This document shows, piece after piece, positions 17,154 through 25,701 of a DNA stretch of 48,782 bases; within the stretch, counting starts at the first letter, position 1; each line of letters opens with the position of its first letter. A program made the position numbers and the translations under genes. The notes beneath the pieces were generated by a model. That model was not told the origin of the DNA. It was given only the letters and a program-made list of their open reading frames with translations, and did no database searches. Source of the DNA: Palsa-459 sp035510855 (GTDB lineage: Bacteria > Actinomycetota > Acidimicrobiia > Acidimicrobiales > RAAP-2); NCBI GenBank assembly GCA_035510855.1, contig DATKGG010000017.1, positions 1-48,782 of the forward strand, given 5' to 3'.

Positions 17154-17165
17154 GCAGAGAACCTA
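17151..17165 (-). promoter_or_regulatory. Leaderless-type promoter of the gamma-carbonic anhydrase gene
   Basis: Read on the minus strand, TAGGTT (17165-17160) is followed by six bases and GTG at 17153. No Shine-Dalgarno sequence is seen. Confidence 0.55.
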
Positions 17166-17191
17166 GGCGAGCACGGCGCGGGGGCCGCTCG

Positions 17192-17392
17192 TCACGCGTG
17201 GTGCGTCAGCCACTGCACGCCCTGGACGCAGCGCCAGATGAGGTAGATGCCCGTCGCGACGATGAGGAGGCGGAAGCGCAGTGAGACGGGCTGTCGGACC
17301 GGCTCGGCGAGCTCGGTGCTGCAGGTCGGGCACGCGCCCTCGACGAGCTCGTCGTCGGCAACCAGCCGGTCGCACGTGTCGCACCAGGGCAC
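17192..17392 (-). CDS. 66-residue zinc-ribbon plus single-helix membrane protein
   Basis: The N-terminus PWCDTCDRLVADDELVEGAC carries a first CxxC pair, then CPTC gives the second, a treble-clef/zinc-ribbon signature. Residues about 39-57 (FRLLIVATGIYLIWRC) form one membrane helix. The GTG start at 17392 lies one base beyond the der stop codon (TGA at 17396-17394), so translation is likely coupled to der. The product could be a small membrane-tethered zinc protein; no function is known to me. It is a short gene easily missed in annotation. Confidence 0.7.
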   Translation of the reverse strand: MPWCDTCDRLVADDELVEGACPTCSTELAEPVRQPVSLRFRLLIVATGIYLIWRCVQGVQWLTHHA

Positions 17393-17393
17393 C

Positions 17394-18698
17394 TCAGTCG
17401 ACCCGCACCCGCAGTTTGAGGGGCGTCGAGCCCAGGTCGAAGCGCTCGCGGATCCCGCGCTCGAGGTAGCGCAGGTAGGTCTGGGGCAGCCGTGCCGAGC
17501 TGAACAGCGTGAACGTCGGTGGGTCGATCGCGCCCTGGACGATGTAGCGGACGCGCGCCCCGGGCGCGGCGTGGTGCACCTGGAGGTCGCGCAAGGCGCG
17601 GTTGAGCGGACCGGTCGGGACGCGTCGGTGGTAGTCCTCGGCGGCCGAGCTGAGCGCGGGCAGCACCCGGTGCACGCCACGGCCCAGGTTCGCCGCGACC
17701 TTGAGCACGGGTGCATCGCCCAGGAACGCGAGGCGGTCCGAGACTGACGCGAGGACGTCGTTGCGATCGTCGGTCTTGATGAGGTCCCACTTGTTGAGGA
17801 TGACGACTGACGGCGAGCCCGACGCCGCGATGCGCTCGGCCAAGCGCTGGTCCTGGGCGGTCGCCCCGACGGTCGCGTCGATGACGAGGAGCGCGAGGTC
17901 CGCGCGGTCGAGGGCCTCGAGGCTGCGGATGACCGCGTAGGTCTCGAGGCCCGCCTCGGTCCTCGCGCGGCGGCGCATGCCCGCGGTGTCGACGAAGCAG
18001 ATGCTCCCCGCTTCGGTCTCCACGACGGTGTCGACCGCGTCGCGGGTGGTCCCCGGCAGGTCGTGGACGATGCTGCGGTCGTCGCCCAGAAGGGCGTTGA
18101 ACAGGGTGGACTTCCCGACGTTCGGCCGTCCCACGATCGCGACGCGCAGCGGGCCGGTCTCGTCGGCTGGGTCCGGCGCACCCGTGGCCGAGGGCTCCTC
18201 ACCGAGGGCGTCGACGATCGCGTCGAGCAGGTCACCCGCCAGGCGGCCGTGCAGCGCGCTGATCGGGTGGGGCTCGCCGAGCCCGAGCGAGACGAAGTCC
18301 CAGATCGCTGACTCCCGAGCGGTGTCGTCGACCTTGTTGGCGACGAGCAGCACGCGCCGCGCGTTGCGCTGGACGACCCGGGCTGCCGCCATGTCGTCGT
18401 CGGTCAGCCCGACGGTCACGTCGACGACGAAGAGCACGAGGTCCGCGCCCTCGAGGGCACGGGCGGCCTGCTCGGAGACCTTGGCGTCGAGGTCGCTGCC
18501 GCCGGTCTGCCAGCCGCCCGTGTCGACGGCGTCGAAGGCGACCCCTGTCCACTCGATGGGGACCACCTTGCGGTCCCGCGTGACCCCGGCCTGCTCTTCG
18601 ACGACGGCGATCCGACGACCCGCGAGTCGGTTGACCAGCGACGACTTGCCGACGTTGGGGCGGCCTGCGACGACCACGGTAGGAACGCGAGGTGCCAC
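17394..18698 (-). CDS. der: Ribosome-biogenesis GTPase Der
   Basis: 434 residues with two tandem GTPase domains and a KH-like C-terminus, as in Der/EngA. First domain: P-loop GRPNVGKSSLVNRL near residue 13, switch DTGGW and NKVD. Second: GRPNVGKSTLFNALLGD near residue 190, DTAGM and NKWD. Der helps assemble the 50S ribosomal subunit. The GTG at 18698 follows TAGCGT by exactly six bases, so it probably has its own leaderless transcript. The TAG of that -10 box is the stop codon of the upstream DUF512 gene. A short zinc-ribbon gene is coupled at the 3' end. Confidence 0.96.
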   Translation of the reverse strand: MAPRVPTVVVAGRPNVGKSSLVNRLAGRRIAVVEEQAGVTRDRKVVPIEWTGVAFDAVDTGGWQTGGSDLDAKVSEQAARALEGADLVLFVVDVTVGLTDDDMAAARVVQRNARRVLLVANKVDDTARESAIWDFVSLGLGEPHPISALHGRLAGDLLDAIVDALGEEPSATGAPDPADETGPLRVAIVGRPNVGKSTLFNALLGDDRSIVHDLPGTTRDAVDTVVETEAGSICFVDTAGMRRRARTEAGLETYAVIRSLEALDRADLALLVIDATVGATAQDQRLAERIAASGSPSVVILNKWDLIKTDDRNDVLASVSDRLAFLGDAPVLKVAANLGRGVHRVLPALSSAAEDYHRRVPTGPLNRALRDLQVHHAAPGARVRYIVQGAIDPPTFTLFSSARLPQTYLRYLERGIRERFDLGSTPLKLRVRVD

Positions 18699-18710
18699 CC
18701 TCGAACGCTA
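18696..18710 (-). promoter_or_regulatory. Leaderless-type promoter of der
   Basis: Minus strand TAGCGT (18710-18705), six bases, then GTG at 18698. The first three bases are the stop codon of the upstream DUF512 gene. Confidence 0.55.
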
Positions 18711-20075
18711 TCGGTGTGCCGAGAGGGTCTCGAGCTCGCGCCGCAGGGCGGCGCCGTCGGTCTCGACGACGCGCACGTCGGCGGGCAGCGCGGCCAGCTC
18801 GGTGCCGTCGAGGAACCTCGAGTTGGTCACGCACGAGTCCGGGAGGAGATACGTGGCGTCCGCGCCGTCGTTCGTGATCGCTGACGCCACGTCCTGGCCG
18901 CACAGGAGGCCGGCGACGGCGATGTTGCCGCCGAAGAACCGGTTCGCGACCGCGAGCACGTCGACGTCGGAGAAGCCCGACTTTGCGAGGAGCGAGCCGA
19001 GCAGGGGCGCGGCGTAGCCGCCGGACACGACGACGACGCGACCCGTGGCGCGCGCCTTCGTCGCCGGGGGCGCACCATGAGGGGCTCGGTACCCGATCGC
19101 GGGTGCGCCGTCGACGGACTGGAAGAAGCCCGGGCGCACCGCGAGCGTCCCGCGCCGTCGCGAGAATGCTCGCTCGAAGTCGGCCCACAGCCCGATCCCG
19201 TTCTCGGCCTGGTCGAGCGAGTCGTACTCGTCCACCGACGGGAGCGGGCGCTCTGCGACCAAGTAGAGCTCGTCCGCGGCGTGGACGAGCCGGCGCCCGA
19301 CCGCGCGCTGGAAGAGCGGTTGGTACGCGGCGACGAGGTCGAGGGCCGAGGCGGCCTCCTCTCTCGTGTGGGCCCGCAGCGTCTTCTCGGTCGAGTAGTC
19401 GCTCAGGCCGAGCGGGACGATCCCGAGCGAGGCGAGCGCGGAGTACTGGTCGAGGACGTCGAGCAGCGTGCGCTCAAGGGCGTCACCGTCGTTGATCCCG
19501 GGGCACAGGACGACCTGGCCGTGCACCTCGATCCCGTGGTCGAGCAGGACCTCGAGCCACCGCAGGCTCGTCGCCCCCCGCGGGTTGCGCAGCATGCTCG
19601 CGCGCAGCTCGGGGTCCGTCGTGTGGATCGAGACGTACAGGGGGCTCAGCTTCTCGGTGAGGACGCGCTCGACGTCGAGCTCCGTGAAGCGGGTGAGCGT
19701 CGTGAAGTTGCCGTAGAGGAAGCTGAGCCGGTAGTCGTCGTCCTTCACGTAGAGGCTGCGGCGCATGCCCTTGGGAAGCTGGTAGATGAAGCAGAACGGG
19801 CAGTGGTTGTCACAGGTGCGGACGCGGTCGAAGACCGCCGAGGCGACCGCAAGCCCGAGCGGGGTGCCCGCGGGCTTGTCCACGACGATGGTGCGGGTCG
19901 CGGCGTCCCCGCCCATGACGACCAGCGCGACGCGCCCGCCGTCGGTGCGGCGCTGGTAGTCGATGACGTCGGTCGGGATGTGGCCGTCGATCTCGACGAG
20001 CCGCTCGCCGACCACGATGCCTGCCGCGTGGGCCGCTGAACCCTCGACGACAGCGGTGACGACGGGGTGCTCCAC
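18708..20075 (-). CDS. DUF512 protein with PDZ and radical-SAM-like domains
   Basis: 455 residues. A PDZ-like segment (HPVVTAVVEGSAAHAAGIVVGE) is followed by the cysteine motif CDNHCPFCFIYQLPKG, spacing Cx3Cx2C as in radical-SAM enzymes. A large middle region includes SFLYGNFTTLTRF and PLYVSIHTTDPELRASML, and a C-terminal DUF512 domain ends with the conserved LLPDSCVTNS. The family is uncharacterised but often sits next to der in bacteria, as here. A role in ribosome- or cofactor-linked iron-sulfur chemistry is only inference. It starts at GTG 20075, and its stop overlaps the der -10 box. Confidence 0.85.
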   Translation of the reverse strand: MEHPVVTAVVEGSAAHAAGIVVGERLVEIDGHIPTDVIDYQRRTDGGRVALVVMGGDAATRTIVVDKPAGTPLGLAVASAVFDRVRTCDNHCPFCFIYQLPKGMRRSLYVKDDDYRLSFLYGNFTTLTRFTELDVERVLTEKLSPLYVSIHTTDPELRASMLRNPRGATSLRWLEVLLDHGIEVHGQVVLCPGINDGDALERTLLDVLDQYSALASLGIVPLGLSDYSTEKTLRAHTREEAASALDLVAAYQPLFQRAVGRRLVHAADELYLVAERPLPSVDEYDSLDQAENGIGLWADFERAFSRRRGTLAVRPGFFQSVDGAPAIGYRAPHGAPPATKARATGRVVVVSGGYAAPLLGSLLAKSGFSDVDVLAVANRFFGGNIAVAGLLCGQDVASAITNDGADATYLLPDSCVTNSRFLDGTELAALPADVRVVETDGAALRRELETLSAHR

Positions 20076-20087
20076 GCGGCCAGCCTA
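20073..20087 (-). promoter_or_regulatory. Leaderless-type promoter of the DUF512 gene
   Basis: Minus strand TAGGCT (20087-20082), six bases, then GTG at 20075. It lies back to back with the ispH promoter; the two start codons are only 50 bp apart. Confidence 0.6.
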
Positions 20088-20112
20088 TGAACCGGTGGCG
20101 CGGTGCCTCCCG

Positions 20113-20127
20113 TACGATTGGAGCGTG
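20113..20127 (+). promoter_or_regulatory. Leaderless-type promoter of ispH
   Basis: TACGAT (20113-20118), six bases, then GTG at 20125. Divergent from the DUF512 promoter, so the two polymerases would compete for one short region. Confidence 0.6.
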
Positions 20128-21162
20128 CCGGTGGACGAGGTCCTGCTTGCCTCCCCGCGCGGGTTCTGCGCCGGGGTGGAAAAGGCGATCAAGGCGCTCG
20201 ACTGGATGGTCTCGGTGTTCGAGCCGCCTGTCTACTGCTACCACGAGATCGTCCACAACCGCCACGTGGTCGACCACTTCGCCGATCGCGGGGTGATCTT
20301 TGTCGACGACGTGGCCGAGGTGCCGACGGGCGCCCCGCTCATGCTGAGCGCGCATGGCTCACCACCCGAGGTGGTCCGCCATGCCCGGTTCAACGGCGGC
20401 GCGGTCGTCGACGCGGTCTGCCCACTCGTGACCAAGGTGCACCACGAGCTCAAGGTCCGCGCGTCGAAGGGCTACACCGTCCTCTACGTCGGCCACGCGG
20501 GGCACGAGGAGGCCGTCGGGACCATGGCCGTCGCACCCGAGTCAGTCCACCTGATCGAGTCGACCGCCGACCTCGACGCCCTCGACGTCGGCGAGGCCCC
20601 CGTCGCGCTGCTCTCCCAGACCACGCTCAGCTTCGACGAGTGGCAGCACCTCCGCGCCCACGCCGTCGAGCGCCACCCGGACCTGTGGATGCCGAACCGC
20701 TCGGACCTGTGCTTCGCCACGACCAACCGCCAGAGCGCGCTTCGAGAGATCGCCCAGGTCGCCGACGCCGTCATCGTGATCGGCTCGGCGAACTCGTCCA
20801 ACACCGTTGCGCTGGCCGAGGTCGCGCGCGCGTCGGGCTGTCCTCGCGTGCTGCGCGTGAACGGGGCCAACGAGCTGCCCGAGGACCTCGCGGGCGTGAT
20901 CGGGGTGACGGCGGGCGCGTCTGCGCCCGACTCGATCGTGACCGAGGTCATCGAGCGCCTCGATCCGCGCCGCGGCGTGCGCACCGTGGTCGCGACCGAA
21001 GAGGACGAGTACTTCCCACCCCCTCCTGAGCTCCGCGAGCTCCTGCGTGCCGTCGCCGCGGCGATCGCCGTCTTCTGCGACATCCCCGAGCCCCCCGGCG
21101 ATCCCGTCGCCCGCGATCGCGAGGTGCACGCCGCGACGGTGCTGGAGGGCGTCGGGGCCTGA
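20125..21162 (+). CDS. ispH: 4-hydroxy-3-methylbut-2-enyl diphosphate reductase (IspH)
   Basis: 345 residues. The last enzyme of the MEP isoprenoid pathway, an iron-sulfur protein that reduces HMBPP to IPP and DMAPP. The three cluster cysteines are visible in SPRGFCAGVEKAI, DAVCPLVTKVHHE and SDLCFATTNRQ. The family glutamate and histidine regions (YCYHEIVHN, GHAGHEE) are present. The GTG at 20125 follows a -10 box by six bases; a longer reading to 19963 has no family match. It stands alone on the plus strand between DUF512 and a glycosyltransferase gene 92 bp downstream. Confidence 0.95.
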   Translation: MPVDEVLLASPRGFCAGVEKAIKALDWMVSVFEPPVYCYHEIVHNRHVVDHFADRGVIFVDDVAEVPTGAPLMLSAHGSPPEVVRHARFNGGAVVDAVCPLVTKVHHELKVRASKGYTVLYVGHAGHEEAVGTMAVAPESVHLIESTADLDALDVGEAPVALLSQTTLSFDEWQHLRAHAVERHPDLWMPNRSDLCFATTNRQSALREIAQVADAVIVIGSANSSNTVALAEVARASGCPRVLRVNGANELPEDLAGVIGVTAGASAPDSIVTEVIERLDPRRGVRTVVATEEDEYFPPPPELRELLRAVAAAIAVFCDIPEPPGDPVARDREVHAATVLEGVGA

Positions 21163-21254
21163 TCCACCTGGGCAGGGGGCCGCGGGGTGCGAGAATGGCC
21201 GAGCGCCCCAGGTGCGGAGCGCCACTCGCGCGATTGCGACCACGAGAGGAACCG

Positions 21255-22058
21255 ATGAACGCATCTCTGACTGACCTCGAAGCCCGGCGCATCGCCGCGC
21301 TCCGCCGCCACGTCATCACCGAGGCGATGGAGGACCTCGAGGCCCGATCGGGCGAGGTCACCCTCACTGAGGGGGTGGTCCTCGTCTGTGCCTACGAAGA
21401 GGAGGGCGCGATCGGCGACGTGCTCGCCCAGATCCCTGAGACGGCCTGTGGGGTCGCGCTCACGACGATCGTTGTCGTCGACGGCGGCGAGGACCGGACC
21501 GCCGAGATCGCCCAGAAGGCCGGCGCGCTCACGATCGAGTTCCCGGTGAACCTCGGCCACGGCGTGGCGCTGCAGACCGGCTACCGCTTCTGCATCGACC
21601 ATGGCGCGAAGTGGATCGTCACCCTCGACGCCGACGGGCAGAACAGCCCCGAGGAGATCCCCGTCATGCTCCAGCCGCTCATCGACGACGAGGCTGACTT
21701 CGTGGTCGCGTCGCGGCGCTTGGGCACCGACACGACGACGGACCAGATCCGCAAGTCAGGGGTCGTGTTCTTCTCGGCGCTCATGAACCTTCTCACCGGC
21801 TCGCACCTGACCGACACGTCGAACGGGTACCGCGCGCTTCGCGTCTCGATGCTCGCCGACGTCGTCGACCGGCTCGTCCAAGAGCAGTACCAGACCTCTG
21901 AGCTGCTGATCACCTGCATCAAGCGGGGCTGGCGCGTGACGGAGCGCCCGACCGTGTGGTACCCGCGGCAGGCAGGGATCACGAAGAAGGGCGCGAACTG
22001 GCTCTACGGGTTCCGCTACCTCAACGTGGTCGTCCGGACGTGGATCCGGGAGCGCTGA
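21255..22058 (+). CDS. Family 2 glycosyltransferase (dolichol-phosphate-sugar synthase-like)
   Basis: 267 residues. A GT-A fold with VVLVCAYEEEGAIGDVLAQIP, then VVVDGGEDRTAEIAQKAGA, and the DxD metal site in VTLDADGQNSPEEIP. A SRRLGTDTT and SNGYRALRVSML block, then a QYQTSELLI segment, match the polyprenyl-phosphate sugar transferase type that makes a lipid-linked sugar. No membrane helices are clear, so it may act at the membrane surface. ATG at 21255 has GAGAGGAA upstream. Its end overlaps the end of plsC on the opposite strand by 38 bp. Confidence 0.86.
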   Translation: MNASLTDLEARRIAALRRHVITEAMEDLEARSGEVTLTEGVVLVCAYEEEGAIGDVLAQIPETACGVALTTIVVVDGGEDRTAEIAQKAGALTIEFPVNLGHGVALQTGYRFCIDHGAKWIVTLDADGQNSPEEIPVMLQPLIDDEADFVVASRRLGTDTTTDQIRKSGVVFFSALMNLLTGSHLTDTSNGYRALRVSMLADVVDRLVQEQYQTSELLITCIKRGWRVTERPTVWYPRQAGITKKGANWLYGFRYLNVVVRTWIRER

Positions 22059-22722
22059 GCCGGCCGCACGCCTGGTCGTAGGCGGCCTGCAGGGCATCGC
22101 GCAGCGCGGCGGTGGTCGCCGTGATCTGGCTCCGCGGCACACGAGCACCGTCGTGGGCGATGGGGGCGGCCACGGGCTCGCCGATGACGACGCGGACCTT
22201 CACGGGCCTCGGGACCTTCTTGCCCCGCGGTAGCGCACGGTCAGTGCCCGCGATGCCCACGGGGATGATCGGCGCGCCCGTGCGCGCGGCGAGGAACGAC
22301 GCGCCCTCCAAGAGCTCGCCGACCGCCGGCCCGTCCTGGCGGGTGCCCTCGGGGAACAGCACGAGCGGCTCGCCCGCTCGAAGGACCGCCTCGGCGGCGC
22401 TGAGCGCGGTGCGGTCCGCGACCCCCCTCGTCACGGGGAACGCGCCCATGGCGCCGACGAAGTCGCCGAGCAGCGTGGACTTCCACAACTCGTCCTTCGC
22501 CATGAAGAAGGTCTTGCGCTCCGTCACGTAGATGGCGAACGCGAAGTCGGCGTTCGAGCGGTGGATCGGCGCGATGATGTACGCGCCGGTCGTCGGCACG
22601 TGCTCGGTGCCCGTCACCTGGGGCCGGAAGTACGCCCCCCACAAGGTGTGGACGAAGGTGCGGAACGCCCGGTAGCCGAGGGTCCGTCGCGGATCGGGCT
22701 TGAACGCGGTGGTCACAGCCAC
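22021..22722 (-). CDS. plsC: 1-acyl-sn-glycerol-3-phosphate acyltransferase (PlsC)
   Basis: 233 residues. Makes phosphatidic acid from lysophosphatidic acid in phospholipid synthesis. The catalytic motif HRSNADF (HX4D) is near residue 54, and VLFPEGTRQDG follows around residue 124, both diagnostic of the family. IPVGIAGTD and the C-terminal KVRVVIGEP fit. The GTG at 22722 overlaps the cmk stop by 10 bases, so it is the last gene of the aroH-tyrA-aroA-cmk-plsC run. Its 3' end overlaps the convergent glycosyltransferase gene. Confidence 0.9.
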   Translation of the reverse strand: MAVTTAFKPDPRRTLGYRAFRTFVHTLWGAYFRPQVTGTEHVPTTGAYIIAPIHRSNADFAFAIYVTERKTFFMAKDELWKSTLLGDFVGAMGAFPVTRGVADRTALSAAEAVLRAGEPLVLFPEGTRQDGPAVGELLEGASFLAARTGAPIIPVGIAGTDRALPRGKKVPRPVKVRVVIGEPVAAPIAHDGARVPRSQITATTAALRDALQAAYDQACGRLSAPGSTSGRPR

Positions 22723-23324
22723 GACAGGATCTCCTCGACGACGTCGTCGATGGCACGATCGGTGGTGTCGAGCACGTGGGCATCGCTCGCCGCCACGAGC
22801 GGCGAGACCGTGCGACCCCCATCGAGCCGGTCTCGCCGGGCCACGCTCTCGGGGGCCTCCTCCCCGCGTCGCCGAGCGCGCTCGGTGTGCGTGGCGGTGA
22901 GGTACACCTTGACCGAGGCGTGGGGGAAGACGACCGAGCCGATGTCACGGCCCTCGACCACGCCCCCGCCGTGCTCGGCGACCCAGGCGCGCTGGCGCTC
23001 GACCAGCTCGCGGCGCACCTCGGGGATGGACGCCACCACCGAGACCGTGTCGTTGACCGCGTCGGAGCGCAGGCTGTCGGTGAGGTCGACGCCGCCGGCG
23101 GTGACCCGCTCCCCCACGCGCAGGTCCGCCTCCCTCGCGAGGATCGTCACCTTGTCCATGTCGCGGGGGTCCACGCCCGCGCGGATCGCGAGCGAAGCCA
23201 CGGCGCGGTACATCGAGCCCGTGTCGAGGACCTCGACGCCCAGCCGGGCCGCGACGGCGCGCGCGACGGTCGACTTGCCCGAGCCTGCAGGGCCGTCGAT
23301 CGCCACGACCAGTGGCTCGGTCAT
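22713..23324 (-). CDS. cmk: Cytidylate kinase
   Basis: 203 residues. Phosphorylates CMP and dCMP with ATP. The P-loop is VVAIDGPAGSGKSTVARA; the nucleotide-binding LDTGSMYRAVA, the VVEGRDIGSVVFP strand and ARRDRLDGGRTVSPL lid follow. ATG at 23324 overlaps the aroA stop as ATGA, indicating translational coupling. The pairing of cmk with der-proximal genes is usual in actinobacteria, and the aro genes have been inserted upstream of it here. Confidence 0.95.
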   Translation of the reverse strand: MTEPLVVAIDGPAGSGKSTVARAVAARLGVEVLDTGSMYRAVASLAIRAGVDPRDMDKVTILAREADLRVGERVTAGGVDLTDSLRSDAVNDTVSVVASIPEVRRELVERQRAWVAEHGGGVVEGRDIGSVVFPHASVKVYLTATHTERARRRGEEAPESVARRDRLDGGRTVSPLVAASDAHVLDTTDRAIDDVVEEILSWL

Positions 23325-24625
23325 CGAAGCGATGCTAGGTCCCGAAGGAAGCCCGGATAGCTGGTCGCCACGCCGCCGAAGCCGCCCACGACGCCGCCCG
23401 CGCCGACGGTCATGGCGATGACCGCCGCCATCGCCATGCGGTGATCCCCAGCCGCGTCGAACTCGAGCCGGGTGAAGCGCTCGGGGTCGCCCAGCCCCTC
23501 GACCTCGAGGTCGCTGCCGTGGATCTCGGCGCGCGCACCGAGAGCGCGCACGAGCCGCGCGGTCGCCTCGAGGCGGTCCGTCTCCTTCACGCGCAGCTCG
23601 TCGACGTCGAGGAACCTCGTCGAGCCGGTCGCTGCTGCAGCGGCGACAGCCAGAATCGGCACCTCGTCGAGCGAGGGCAGCTCGCACGCTCGCACCTCGG
23701 TGCCGCTGAGCGCCGCCGAGGTCGCGAGCAAGTCGCCCAGCTCGCCGCGACGGACGCGGGTGACGACCTGGGCGCCCATCCTCGCGAGCACGCTGACGAA
23801 CCCGATCCGCTCCTCGCTGATGTCAACGTCACGGACCTCGACGTTGCCGTCGGCGGCCAAGACCGCGGCGACGACGAAGAAGGCCGCGTGCGACGGGTCC
23901 GCAGCGACGTGCCAGTCCACGGGCACGAGGCTCGAGGGCCACACCGTCGTGTGCCGGCCGTCGGGCCGGCTCGTGACCTCGACGCGTGCCTTGGCCTGGA
24001 AGAGCATCGACTCGGTGTGGGTCCTCGTCGCGACGGGCTCGACCACCGTGGTCGGACCGTCGCCGGCGAGCCCCGCAAGGAGGATCGCCGACTTCACCTG
24101 GGCGCTCGCGACCGGGAGCTCGTAGCGGACGGCGCGGGTCGCGCCCCCCGTGAGCTCGAGCGGCGGCGTGCACCGCGGGCCGACGCCCTCGAGGATCGCG
24201 CCCATGGAACGCAGCGGGACCGCGACCCGGTCCATCGGGCGACGACGCAGCGAGGCGTCCCCGTCGAGACGGTGCAAGCCCGAAATCGTCGCGACCACAC
24301 CGCACAACAGGCGCATCGTGGTGCCCGAGTTGCCGCAGTCGAGCACGCCCCGGGCGGCGTGGAGGCGCTCGCGGCCACCGTCGACGGCGACGCGGCCGTC
24401 GACGGTGCGGTCCACACCCGCGCCGAGTGCCTCGACGCACGCAAGGGTGCGAGCGACGTCGTCGCCGTCGCTCAGGCCCGCGATCGACGAGCGCCCGTCG
24501 GCCAGCGCCGCGAGCAGGAGGGCGCGGTGCGAGATCGACTTGTCCCCCGGGGTGCGCACGACACCGTGCAACGACCGAGCCGGGGCGACCTCGACGACGT
24601 CAGGGACTCCGGTGTCGACGTTCAC
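23321..24625 (-). CDS. aroA: EPSP synthase (3-phosphoshikimate 1-carboxyvinyltransferase)
   Basis: 434 residues. Catalyses the sixth step of the shikimate pathway. PGDKSISHRALLLAALADG, LDCGNSGTTMRLLCGVV and ELPVASAQVKSAILLAGL are the substrate-binding blocks. LSDGDDVART precedes them and DELRVKETDRLEA and GDHRMAMA follow. The conserved glycine-alanine region around the glyphosate site gives no unusual substitution I can identify. The GTG at 24625 overlaps the tyrA stop as GTGA, and the stop overlaps cmk as ATGA. Confidence 0.96.
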   Translation of the reverse strand: MNVDTGVPDVVEVAPARSLHGVVRTPGDKSISHRALLLAALADGRSSIAGLSDGDDVARTLACVEALGAGVDRTVDGRVAVDGGRERLHAARGVLDCGNSGTTMRLLCGVVATISGLHRLDGDASLRRRPMDRVAVPLRSMGAILEGVGPRCTPPLELTGGATRAVRYELPVASAQVKSAILLAGLAGDGPTTVVEPVATRTHTESMLFQAKARVEVTSRPDGRHTTVWPSSLVPVDWHVAADPSHAAFFVVAAVLAADGNVEVRDVDISEERIGFVSVLARMGAQVVTRVRRGELGDLLATSAALSGTEVRACELPSLDEVPILAVAAAAATGSTRFLDVDELRVKETDRLEATARLVRALGARAEIHGSDLEVEGLGDPERFTRLEFDAAGDHRMAMAAVIAMTVGAGGVVGGFGGVATSYPGFLRDLASLR

Positions 24626-25701
24626 AGCGGCTCGACCGACGTCTTGAGTCCCCTCGCCTCGAGAGCCTGGGCGAGCGCCGGTGCTGCCAGCTCGTCGAGC
24701 ACCATGATCAGCACACCGGCGCTGCCCTCCTGGGAGTGGGCGATCTCGAGGTCGTAGATGTTGAGGTTCGCGTCGCTGGCGAGCGTCGTCACCTCGGCGA
24801 GCACGCCGGGGCGGTCCGCGACGGGCACGCGGAGGACGGCGAGGCGCGCGGGATCCGGCGTCGAGGACGGCAGGTTGCGCCTCGCGGCACTTGCCGAGGA
24901 CAGCTCTTGGAGGATGGTCGCGCGGTCCTTCCCCGCGATAGCGGTCTCGAGCGTCGCCAGCCTGCCGCGAAGCGCCGCGAGACCCGCGAGGATCGCGTCA
25001 CGGTTGTCGACGCAGAGGTCGGGCCAGATGGCGGGATGGCCGGCCGCCACCCTCGTCATGTCGCGAAAGCCGCCTGCCGCGAGCCGCAGGAGCGACGCGT
25101 CGCTCTCGGCGAGCTGGGCGGCCTCGTTCATCATCGCCCCCGCGACGAGGTGCGGCACGTGGCTCACCATGGCGACGAGCCGGTCATGGTCAGCAGCAGT
25201 GAGCGCGAGCGAGGACGCGCCCAGGTCGCGCACCATCGAGACGAGCGTCGCGTAGCGCTCCGGGGTCGTCGATACCGTCGGGGTGAGGACCCACGACGCG
25301 CCCACGAAGAGGTCCGCGCGCGCCCCGCTCAGGCCGTGCTGCTCAGAGCCCGCCATCGGGTGGCCCCCGAGGAACCGCGCGTCGTCGACGGCATCGACGA
25401 TCCTGGCCTTGACCCCTGCGACGTCGGTGACGACGACGTCGTCGGGTGCATCGGCGAGCTGGTGACGAGCGACGGCCGCGACGTCCGAGGACGGGACGCA
25501 CACGACGACGAGCGACGTCGTCGGGTGACGCTTCGTCGCGTCGATGGCCCCGAGCGAGATCGCCTCGCGCGTCGTCGCGTCGTCGCGGTCCTCGCCGCTC
25601 ACCGACCATCCCGACGCGCGGAGCCCGAGCGCGATCGAGCCGCCGATCAGCCCGAGGCCGACGACGTGGGCGCGCCGGACCTCGTCAGACGGGGAGGTCA
25701 T
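24622..25701 (-). CDS. tyrA: Prephenate dehydrogenase with C-terminal ACT domain
   Basis: 359 residues. Converts prephenate to 4-hydroxyphenylpyruvate in tyrosine synthesis. The dinucleotide loop is VVGLGLIGGSIALGLRASG; the substrate region is GGHPMAGSEQHGLSGA, with the catalytic histidine in SHVPHLVAGA. After about residue 285, RVPVADRPGVLAEVTTLASD is an ACT domain, suggesting allosteric control by an aromatic amino acid. ATG at 25701 overlaps the end of aroH by 17 bases. Confidence 0.93.
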   Translation of the reverse strand: MTSPSDEVRRAHVVGLGLIGGSIALGLRASGWSVSGEDRDDATTREAISLGAIDATKRHPTTSLVVVCVPSSDVAAVARHQLADAPDDVVVTDVAGVKARIVDAVDDARFLGGHPMAGSEQHGLSGARADLFVGASWVLTPTVSTTPERYATLVSMVRDLGASSLALTAADHDRLVAMVSHVPHLVAGAMMNEAAQLAESDASLLRLAAGGFRDMTRVAAGHPAIWPDLCVDNRDAILAGLAALRGRLATLETAIAGKDRATILQELSSASAARRNLPSSTPDPARLAVLRVPVADRPGVLAEVTTLASDANLNIYDLEIAHSQEGSAGVLIMVLDELAAPALAQALEARGLKTSVEPL

